A DNA stretch of 15,923 nucleotides from Candidatus Parcubacteria bacterium (GTDB taxonomy: Bacteria > Patescibacteriota > Minisyncoccia > Minisyncoccales > Staskawiczbacteraceae). Position 1 is the first letter of the stretch; each line of letters begins with the position of its first letter. The stretch lies in the NCBI GenBank assembly GCA_019658985.1, contig JAIFWS010000014.1, positions 1 through 15,923 of the forward strand, given 5' to 3'. Positions 6,882 to 12,026 of this stretch are shown piece by piece. The translations under genes and the position numbers were made by a program. The notes under the pieces are model-generated. The model did not search any database and had not been told where the DNA came from. It saw only the letters and a list, made by a program, of their open reading frames with translations.

Positions 6882-7538
6882 TTATGCTTTTAATACCACA
6901 ATTTCCATAGCCCCTTCTTTTGGCAGGCCGCTGGATTTGATGGTTAATTTATCTTGTGGCTCAACGTTATTCTTGCCCATGGCTTTTAAAAACTTTTCCA
7001 CGCCATCCAATTCATATTTTAATTTCGGCAGGCCATAGTGCATCGGAATAACGATTTTCGGTTCTATTTGTCCTATCACTTTAGCGGCTTCCGACCCGTT
7101 GATCGTATATGTCCCACCTACTGGGATCATTAAAATGTCCACCCGGCCGATTTTTTCCAGTTGTTCGTCGGTTAATTGTTTCTGTCCAAAATCTCCTAAA
7201 TGGCAAAAACGGATATCTTCAGCTTCTATCGTATAAATGGTATTTTGCCCCCGTTCTTTGCCCTCTTTTTCGTCATGGAATGATGTAATGCCTTGGACAA
7301 ATACACCCTTGGCTTCATATTCGCCCGGAGTTTCTATTAAAAAAGGATCGCCTTTGACGGCGGAAATATTGTTGTGGTCGGGATGCCCGTGGCTTACCAG
7401 AAGAATGTCAGCGGAAAGATTCGGCAATTTCAACCCGATATCGCCGTATGGATCAATAACGATGCTGGCTTCGTGGTCCTTCCCATTAGAGACTGATAAT
7501 TGAAAACAGGCTTGCCCGGCCCAGGTTAATTTTGCCAT
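6882..7538 (-). CDS. UlaG-like metallo-beta-lactamase-fold hydrolase
   Basis: A 218-residue MBL-fold metal-dependent hydrolase of the UlaG/COG2220 type. The metal motif SHGHPDHN (49-56) supplies H50, H52, D54 and H55. Further candidate ligands are H113 and D116 in HLGDFG and H167 in PMHYG. The start, KLTWAGQACFQL, is typical of this group, where KITWLGHAAF is usual. The length fits the family (about 210-230). The substrate is unknown; members include lactonases and phosphodiesterases, and cytoplasmic location is expected from the absence of a signal peptide. A promoter lies just upstream (7561-7589), so it probably begins the minus-strand unit that runs into the PsbP-like gene and gyrA, with repeat copy 1 between. 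Confidence 0.88.
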   Translation of the reverse strand: MAKLTWAGQACFQLSVSNGKDHEASIVIDPYGDIGLKLPNLSADILLVSHGHPDHNNISAVKGDPFLIETPGEYEAKGVFVQGITSFHDEKEGKERGQNTIYTIEAEDIRFCHLGDFGQKQLTDEQLEKIGRVDILMIPVGGTYTINGSEAAKVIGQIEPKIVIPMHYGLPKLKYELDGVEKFLKAMGKNNVEPQDKLTIKSSGLPKEGAMEIVVLKA

Positions 7539-7560
7539 AGTATTTATTAATTATTGAGTG

Positions 7561-7589
7561 ATTTTATCACAAACAATTCCCGTTTGCAA
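7561..7589 (-). promoter_or_regulatory. Putative sigma70 promoter for the MBL hydrolase unit
   Basis: On the minus strand TTGCAA (7584-7589), a 17-base spacer and TAAAAT (7561-7566) match 4/6 and 5/6 of the sigma70 consensus. Expected transcription start is near 7554, giving a leader of about 15 bases before ATG 7538 and no Shine-Dalgarno motif. Confidence 0.5.
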
Positions 7590-7604
7590 TTTTAAAATTC
7601 CTTT

Positions 7605-7676
7605 TTGTCATTCCCGCGAAAGCGGGAATCCAGAGTTTTGGGATATCCTAGATTCCCGCTTTCGCGGGAATGACAA
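7605..7676. repeat. Palindromic dispersed element, copy 2 (perfect 26-bp arms)
   Basis: The arms 7605-7630 and 7651-7676 are perfect 26-base inverse complements beginning TTGTCATTCCCGCGAAAGCG. Each arm is itself a hairpin (ATTCCCGC-GAAA-GCGGGAAT), so the element can fold either as two small hairpins or as one long stem. It is the best-preserved of three copies here and lies upstream of the MBL-fold gene, between it and the planctomycete-type gene. Confidence 0.9.
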
Positions 7677-7690
7677 GCTAAAAAGTGTGT

Positions 7691-7722
7691 AAAAAAAAGA
7701 ACCATCGCCGAAGCTTTGGTTC
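7691..7722 (-). terminator. Intrinsic terminator of the planctomycete-type gene
   Basis: Read on the minus strand, GAACCA and TGGTTC (7717-7722 and 7699-7704) pair around an inner GC-TTCG-GC stem with a UUCG tetraloop, followed at once by eight T residues (7698-7691). This is a textbook rho-independent terminator for the gene ending at 7752. It insulates that gene from the MBL-fold unit downstream. Confidence 0.88.
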
Positions 7723-7727
7723 GCTCT

Positions 7728-7747
7728 GCGCCGCCCGCGGGCGGCGC
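7728..7747. repeat. 20-bp perfect GC palindrome
   Basis: Positions 7728-7747 read identically on both strands, centred on CCGCGG within GCGCCGCCCG/CGGGCGGCGC. It lies directly after the stop codon of the planctomycete-type gene and before its terminator. It would form a very stable RNA hairpin that could protect the 3' end. Confidence 0.8.
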
Positions 7748-7751
7748 CTTG

Positions 7752-8381
7752 TTAACTTTTGCCCAGCACCAGATCCAGCGCCCAGCAGCCGCGGATGTGC
7801 GGGCCGGGAGAGCGCAGGTGTCCGAGGATTTCGTCGCTGGTGCAGCCGGCTTCCTCGAAGGCGTCAGAGAGGATCGCCAGTCGCGCCGTATCCAGATGGC
7901 CGGAAGGTAGTTGGCGCTCTTCGTAGGCGGCCGAAGCTAGGCTCGTCACCGTCGGCGTTTGCCAAGCCCGGTCAACCTTGACCGACCGGAACGGGTTGCT
8001 AAAGACTTCGCGGATGAGCTTACATGCTTTGTGTTGCAGCGTCAGAGTGTCGAGAAACTCCCCCCACGCAGGCAGTGAAGTTGCACACTCAGCAGTTGCT
8101 TCGAATCCCCTAAGCTCATCCTCTCCTTGGCTTCTTATTCTTTCCATGCTCTCTGGCGGAATGGGTTGACCCGTTTCCGCTTGTCTTTCCAATATTCGAA
8201 CTACCTCCAATTGCCATGCATTGTTTCGCCTGGCAAATCGGTGTTTACAAGCCTCTGCGCTTTCGATGGCGCAAACGACTAAGAGTCTCTGTCGGGTCGT
8301 TGCTCTTTCGAACACATGCTGGATGAGTTCGTAGGGATCCCGGGCGTACCGCCACTTCTTCTCGGTCATCTTCTTGGCCAT
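7752..8381 (-). CDS. Planctomycete (Gemmata)-type protein of unknown function
   Basis: A 209-residue soluble protein. From memory of the family, it matches the layout of a large paralogous group in Gemmata-like planctomycetes: an N-terminal MTE..W.......P..L pattern (5-20), a helical middle, and a C-terminal signature LIREVFSNPFRSV (122-134), LAILSDAFEEAGC (168-180), and EILGHLRSPGPHIRGCWALD (184-203) ending LVLGK. No function is known to me. It is richer in G+C than the native genes and has a strong SD (AGGAG, six bases before ATG 8381), a TTGACA-type -35 element and its own terminator, so it is a self-contained transcription unit. Transfer from a planctomycete, or from another lineage sharing the family, is inferred. 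Confidence 0.72.
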   Translation of the reverse strand: MAKKMTEKKWRYARDPYELIQHVFERATTRQRLLVVCAIESAEACKHRFARRNNAWQLEVVRILERQAETGQPIPPESMERIRSQGEDELRGFEATAECATSLPAWGEFLDTLTLQHKACKLIREVFSNPFRSVKVDRAWQTPTVTSLASAAYEERQLPSGHLDTARLAILSDAFEEAGCTSDEILGHLRSPGPHIRGCWALDLVLGKS

Positions 8382-8426
8382 ATGTCTCCTCTGCAGTAGG
8401 GTAGAGACTCGTTCGATGCTATTAAA

Positions 8427-8455
8427 ACATTAATACATATCTTGAAATTTGTCAA
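8427..8455 (-). promoter_or_regulatory. Putative promoter for the planctomycete-type gene
   Basis: On the minus strand a perfect -35 TTGACA (8450-8455) is followed after 17 bases by a weak -10 TAATGT (8427-8432); ATTAAT at 15-base spacing is the alternative. The leader to ATG 8381 would be about 40 bases and includes the AGGAG ribosome binding site. It is back to back with the candidate promoter for the S1 gene. Confidence 0.45.
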
Positions 8456-8457
8456 TG

Positions 8458-8486
8458 TTGCGTAATCCAATGAACTGAGTTATATT
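8458..8486 (+). promoter_or_regulatory. Putative promoter for the S1 protein gene
   Basis: TTGCGT (8458-8463), a 17-base spacer and TATATT (8481-8486) match 3/6 and 5/6 of the sigma70 consensus. The predicted leader is about 90 bases and includes the GC-rich folded region at 8516-8544. The -35 lies two bases from the divergent minus-strand -35. Confidence 0.4.
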
Positions 8487-8515
8487 ACGACCAATACAAT
8501 TAACAGTCCAGATGG

Positions 8516-8544
8516 AGCTCGGCCCGCTTTGCGAAGCCGAAGCT
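8516..8544. promoter_or_regulatory. GC-rich hairpin in the S1 gene leader
   Basis: AGCTCGGC (8516-8523) pairs with GCCGAAGCT (8536-8544) with one bulged A, enclosing 12 bases. It is followed by alternative pairings of GCGAA, TTCGC and GGCGAA (8553-8573) just before the ATG at 8582. S1 synthesis is autoregulated at the leader in E. coli; a similar role here is only a possibility. Related GC-rich CTTCGGC-type words also occur near 7705 and 14902, so it may instead be a dispersed repeat. Confidence 0.45.
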
Positions 8545-8581
8545 ACGAATTAGCGAAGGTTCGCCTGGGCGAATATATAAT

Positions 8582-9667
8582 ATGAAGGAAGACGTTAAAA
8601 AAACACCCACTGATTCAGGAAATCCTCTTTCGGTAGGTTCTATTGTAGAAGGCAGAGTAGTGGCCCGCGACCGGTCCGCTCTTTTTATTGATTTGGGCAA
8701 CCAGGGCACCGGCATTATTTACGGCCGGGAATTTTACGAAGTAAAAGAAGTGATCAAGAGCCTGGCCATCGGCGACATCGTTCACGCCAAAATCGTGGAA
8801 ATGGAAAACGAAGAAGGCTACCGCGAATTGTCACTACAGGATGCAACCAAAGATATTAATTGGCAGAAATTGAGGGAATTGAAAGACAGTCAGGAAATCA
8901 TCAAGGTAAAAATCAGCGGCGTAAACAAAGGAGGACTTTTGACTAACATCAATAATATTCCAGCGTTCTTGCCAGTTTCACAGTTATCTCCGGAAAATTA
9001 TCCAAGAGTGGTAGATGCTGACAAAGCTAAAATCTTGAAAGAATTACAGAAATTCATCGGCAAAACCATGGAAGTCAAGGTACTCGACTTGTTGGCCGAA
9101 GAAAACAAATTGATCTTGTCAGAAAAAGCCAAGACGGAACAATTACTCAAAGCGATTTTAAATAAATACAAAAAAGGCGAGACTATCGAAGGAAAAATCA
9201 CGGGAATTGCCGACTTTGGAGTGTTTATCCGGTTCCCGGTCGTGGCTCCTGATTCAAAAGAAGACAGCATTGAAGGATTGATCCACATTTCCGAATTGGA
9301 TTGGCAATTGGTGCAAAATCCGGCGGAAGTGGTGAAAGTTGGTGAAGTGATTAAAGCTCAAATCATCGATATCAACAACAATCAGGTATTCTTGTCGCTA
9401 AAAAGCCTGAAAGAAAATCCTTGGGAGAAAATCGAGAAAGAATACAAGAAAGGAGACACAATTAACGGAAAAGTGATTTCCTTCTCACCATTTGGCGCCT
9501 TCATTGAAGTGCTGCCGAAGATCAGGGGGCTCTGCCACATTTCGGAATTCGCTTCCCAGAAAGACATGGAAGAGAAATTATCCGTGGGCAATTCATATGA
9601 TTTCGAAGTGTTGCTCATCGAGCCGAAAGAGCACCGCATGAGCTTGAAGTTAGTCGAAAAGAAATAG
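8582..9667 (+). CDS. rpsA: S1-domain RNA-binding protein, ribosomal protein bS1-like
   Basis: A 361-residue protein made of four S1 (OB-fold) domains at about 17-85, 100-180, 197-278 and 291-358. The first has VEGRVVARDRSALFIDLG. The second carries the bS1-type FLPVSQL (129-135). Domains 3 and 4 have the classic G.I..I..FGVFI...GLIHISEL and GKVISFSPFGAFIEV patterns. The protein would help bind and unfold mRNA on the small ribosomal subunit. Four domains is shorter than the six of E. coli S1 and similar to the forms in Gram-positive bacteria. The ATG has no SD; an AT-rich ATATATAAT precedes it. An intrinsic terminator follows the gene, so it appears to be monocistronic. Confidence 0.88.
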   Translation: MKEDVKKTPTDSGNPLSVGSIVEGRVVARDRSALFIDLGNQGTGIIYGREFYEVKEVIKSLAIGDIVHAKIVEMENEEGYRELSLQDATKDINWQKLRELKDSQEIIKVKISGVNKGGLLTNINNIPAFLPVSQLSPENYPRVVDADKAKILKELQKFIGKTMEVKVLDLLAEENKLILSEKAKTEQLLKAILNKYKKGETIEGKITGIADFGVFIRFPVVAPDSKEDSIEGLIHISELDWQLVQNPAEVVKVGEVIKAQIIDINNNQVFLSLKSLKENPWEKIEKEYKKGDTINGKVISFSPFGAFIEVLPKIRGLCHISEFASQKDMEEKLSVGNSYDFEVLLIEPKEHRMSLKLVEKK

Positions 9668-9683
9668 ATTTGAAAACCAAAAG

Positions 9684-9706
9684 ATCGCCGATCCGGCGAT
9701 TTTTTG
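9684..9706 (+). terminator. Intrinsic terminator of the S1 gene
   Basis: ATCGCCG (9684-9690), loop ATC and CGGCGAT (9694-9700) are followed by a run of T to 9705. Flanking ACCAAAA and TTTTTGGT can extend the stem. It lies 17 bases after the stop codon of the S1 gene. Confidence 0.88.
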
Positions 9707-9722
9707 GTAACATAGATAAAGC

Positions 9723-11111
9723 ATGAGCATGGAATACTCAAAAATCATTATTCCCAGTAGCTTGCATCCCGATACGATCGTGGCGATTTTTTTCTTGAAG
9801 AAATTCGGAGCGGCCAAATATCCGGGGATTGAAAAAGCCCGTATTGAAATATTGCAACAGCTTCCGGCTGGCGAAAATGGGGATTTGCTCCTCAAGAAAG
9901 GAGTTATCGTGCTGGACGTTGGCGGGGGGACTCTTGATCACCACGCGAAAGGCAGAATTTTATCAGAGTTAGTGGCTGAAGATTTGGGAATCGAAAGCGA
10001 CGGCGGGCTCGCTAAATTACTGGCTTACACAAAACGCGATGACCAATATGGCATCGGAACCATTTCCACCGACCAGCTTGACCGGGCTTTCGGATTATCC
10101 GGACTGATTTCCGCCATCAATAAGACCGTGAGAGTTCCGGAGAAAGTGATTGAAGTTCTTTATCCGCTCTTAGACGCCCACTATACCGAAGAACGGAAAA
10201 GGACCAGCGAACTCCCGAAAGAATTTGAAGAAAGCATGAGGGAGGGAAAAGCAGAAGTATTCGAAGCGCGCCACAAAGGTAAAAAACTCATAATAGTCAT
10301 TTTGGAGTCCGATAATATCAGTATGGCCGGATGGTTGAAATCCTCCATCGGGATTAAGGCCGATGTTGTCTGTCAGCAAATGAGTTCCGGTTACACAAAT
10401 ATTCTAACAAAGCAGATCAAGAGAATTGATCTTCGGCAGATGGCAGTGCGGTTAAGGACTGAAGAACTGAAGCTAAAAGGAAATCAGCAGCTTCCTTCGC
10501 CATCCCGACTAATGACGGAAGGAAAGCTTCCTGAAGTCCCTGAATGGTATTACGACAAGGCAACCAATTCACTACTCAATGGCGGCGTAAATCCCAAGGG
10601 CATTTCTGCTACCCAGATACCTTTGGAAACCATTACTGAAATTATCAAAGAGTCGCTGGCAAAAGACGGCTCTGGGAAAGAGCCGCGCCAAGAATCACGC
10701 CAGGATTCGCATTCCAAGATGAAGACTCTATACACGGCAGAGTTCGTAAAAAATCCGGCGGTATTGCTTGAAAAATTCCCTCCAAAACATCCCCGGGTGT
10801 TCGCCCATCATTCTACTATTGTATTTAAACCCAGTTCCCTGGAAGGTATCGAGATGGGTAAGGAGTCAACATTAAAAATTGTAGCGAGGGTATATGATGA
10901 AAAGGGTGATGCCTTACTAGTGGAAAATCCTAAATCAAATAGTAAGCATCCCCACATTACGCTTTCTTGTGCTCAAGGAATTTCGCCGGCGTACTCAAAT
11001 GAACTTATGGAAAAAGCCATGGCATCCAATTTGGTAGAATATTTTGAAAAGCCAGAAGAAGTGGAAGTCATTGAAGGGTATTTTGACGGGCAGCAAGATA
11101 TTACAAAGTAA
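9723..11111 (+). CDS. MYG1/DHH-like nuclease fused to a 2H phosphoesterase-like domain
   Basis: A 462-residue protein with two parts. Residues 1-310 resemble the MYG1 (UPF0160) family of DHH-type metal-dependent 3'-5' exonucleases: SSLHPDTIVAIFFLKKFG (12-29) fits the FH.DE.LA segment, and VIVLDVGGGTLDHHAKGR (61-78) gives the DVGG...DHH motif (D65, D72, H73, H74). KRDDQYGIG (104-112) follows, then a C-terminal half ending SATQIPLETITEIIKESL (295-312). After a Ser/Lys/Gln-rich linker (about 313-332), residues 333-462 contain H-S-T-I (363-366) and H-I-T-L (411-414), the paired HxTx motifs of 2H phosphoesterases and ligases. An RNA trimming or repair role is inferred. The start may be ATG 9723 or 9729; there is no SD. 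Terminators flank the gene on both sides. Confidence 0.65.
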   Translation: MSMEYSKIIIPSSLHPDTIVAIFFLKKFGAAKYPGIEKARIEILQQLPAGENGDLLLKKGVIVLDVGGGTLDHHAKGRILSELVAEDLGIESDGGLAKLLAYTKRDDQYGIGTISTDQLDRAFGLSGLISAINKTVRVPEKVIEVLYPLLDAHYTEERKRTSELPKEFEESMREGKAEVFEARHKGKKLIIVILESDNISMAGWLKSSIGIKADVVCQQMSSGYTNILTKQIKRIDLRQMAVRLRTEELKLKGNQQLPSPSRLMTEGKLPEVPEWYYDKATNSLLNGGVNPKGISATQIPLETITEIIKESLAKDGSGKEPRQESRQDSHSKMKTLYTAEFVKNPAVLLEKFPPKHPRVFAHHSTIVFKPSSLEGIEMGKESTLKIVARVYDEKGDALLVENPKSNSKHPHITLSCAQGISPAYSNELMEKAMASNLVEYFEKPEEVEVIEGYFDGQQDITK

Positions 11112-11127
11112 AGATAAGTAAAAGAAG

Positions 11128-11157
11128 AGGCGATGTATCGTCGTTGATACATCGCCT
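11128..11157. terminator. Bidirectional hairpin terminator between converging genes
   Basis: A 12-bp perfect stem (11128-11139 with 11146-11157, AGGCGATGTATC and its inverse) with loop GTCGTT. On the plus strand it ends in CCTTTG after an A-rich run, and on the minus strand in CCTCTTCTTTTAC. It separates the converging MYG1-like gene and the GC-rich minus-strand gene and could terminate both, though both T-runs are short. Confidence 0.7.
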
Positions 11158-11227
11158 TTGTGGTTTGGGTCGCGTTCGTGTTTTTGATGGTCACGTACGC
11201 AACATGTTAGCCGTCCGCCGGTTTTGC

Positions 11228-11809
11228 TCAACTGGGGAAGGGTACGTAGGCCAGGTGCCCGTCTTCGACCTTCAGCATGACCTCGTCATTCTTGCCTTCT
11301 CGGCAGGCCGCCAGGTTGAAGCGCACCTCACGCTTGCCGCAGTAGATGCGCTTCTCCTCGTTACCCCTTTTCTCCCAATAGGGGTTGTCCCAGCCATCGA
11401 GGTTGAAGGGGAGGGCCTCGAACAGGGAGTCGAGTGCTTTGGCGACGGCCGGACCGTTCTTGGTTACGAACTCGCTGACCGTCCGCGTGCCGGCGCGGGC
11501 GAAGCGAAGCTCGACGGTGCTCTTGCCCTCACCCCTGCGGTTAAGGTAAACCTCGACGAGCACCAGGCCGGCGCTCTCCAGGGCCGAGCGGATGCCGACG
11601 ACGCAGCAGTGGTGCTGCCGGTCGAACTGACGCTCGGGTTCGAGCTTCACCTCGACCAGGTCGGTCGGTCCGTTCGCCGGCGGTTGTTTCTTGGGGGGCT
11701 CCGTGTCCCACAAGATCTCCGGCACCTCCTCCCGGCTCAGCTTGAGCAGGGACAAGTTGACGCGGTGAGCCGACGCGACGGCGACGAGATTCATGGTCGT
11801 GGTGGTCAT
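11228..11809 (-). CDS. GC-rich gene of unknown function with its own expression signals
   Basis: A 193-residue protein I do not recognise. It has no signal peptide or membrane helix. Visible parts are a Pro/Lys-rich linker (about 36-48), a His/Cys cluster RQHHCCVV (64-71), an alternating hydrophobic stretch with LVLVEVYLNRRGEG (81-94) and STVELRFA, a helical stretch around AKALDSLFEAL, and a basic C-terminal part with WEKRGNEEKRIYCGKREVRF. It is strikingly GC-rich compared with its neighbours. It has a consensus SD (AGGAGG, about five bases before ATG 11809), a near-consensus promoter and a downstream hairpin, so it is a single-gene unit probably acquired by transfer. A long open frame on the opposite strand is a GC-driven shadow. 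Confidence 0.68.
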   Translation of the reverse strand: MTTTTMNLVAVASAHRVNLSLLKLSREEVPEILWDTEPPKKQPPANGPTDLVEVKLEPERQFDRQHHCCVVGIRSALESAGLVLVEVYLNRRGEGKSTVELRFARAGTRTVSEFVTKNGPAVAKALDSLFEALPFNLDGWDNPYWEKRGNEEKRIYCGKREVRFNLAACREGKNDEVMLKVEDGHLAYVPFPS

Positions 11810-11844
11810 GATGACCTCCTAGGGCGATTGATGCGGACATCGTA

Positions 11845-11888
11845 CACGATTTTACCCACAAAAGACCAATATTATGAGGAAAATCGTG
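11845..11888. promoter_or_regulatory. CACGATTTT inverted repeat in the leader of the GC-rich gene
   Basis: CACGATTTT (11845-11853) and its inverse AAAATCGTG (11880-11888) are separated by 26 bases. A third CACGATTA (11925-11932) lies within the spacer of the promoter, and ATCGT precedes the first copy. The repeats could be operator half-sites or an RNA stem in the leader of about 100 bases. Confidence 0.5.
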
Positions 11889-11917
11889 CAAAATGTCCTG
11901 TGAAAGAGCTGGCCTTA

Positions 11918-11946
11918 ACTATATCACGATTACTTATTATTGTCAA
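11918..11946 (-). promoter_or_regulatory. Near-consensus sigma70 promoter of the GC-rich gene
   Basis: On the minus strand TTGACA (11941-11946), exactly 17 bases, then TATAGT (11918-11923): 6/6 and 5/6 matches. Expected start is near 11911, giving a leader of about 100 bases before ATG 11809. It is the strongest promoter visible in the window and diverges from the ftsH promoter. Confidence 0.8.
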
Positions 11947-11950
11947 TACC

Positions 11951-11979
11951 TTGGAAGAAATGTCAGAAAATGCTACCAT
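11951..11979 (+). promoter_or_regulatory. Putative extended -10 promoter for ftsH
   Basis: TTGGAA (11951-11956), a 17-base spacer and TACCAT (11974-11979), with a TG at 11971-11972 that makes an extended -10. Predicted start is near 11986, about 40 bases before the ATG of ftsH. Confidence 0.45.
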
Positions 11980-12026
11980 AACCTCGTTAATGGCGGTAAA
12001 TTACTAAAAAGTTAATCATATATAGA

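Noticed and set aside
6802..7676. Repeated palindromes as a CRISPR array
   Set aside because: Copies are hundreds to thousands of bases apart, unequal in length and lie in separate spacers, with no regular repeat-spacer spacing and no cas genes.
7685..7981. Plus-strand open frame opposite the planctomycete-type gene
   Set aside because: It crosses the terminator and the GC palindrome, and its product is Arg/Pro/Ala-rich with no family pattern.
11128..11227. Integron attC site for the GC-rich gene
   Set aside because: The hairpin has a perfect long stem and lacks the paired GTTRRRY/RYYYAAC core sites; a terminator explains it better.
11144..12007. A 287-residue plus-strand open frame opposite the GC-rich gene
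   Set aside because: It has no ribosome binding site and its composition (runs of Gly, Arg, Ala and Val) looks like an antisense shadow. The minus-strand gene has a consensus promoter, SD and terminator.
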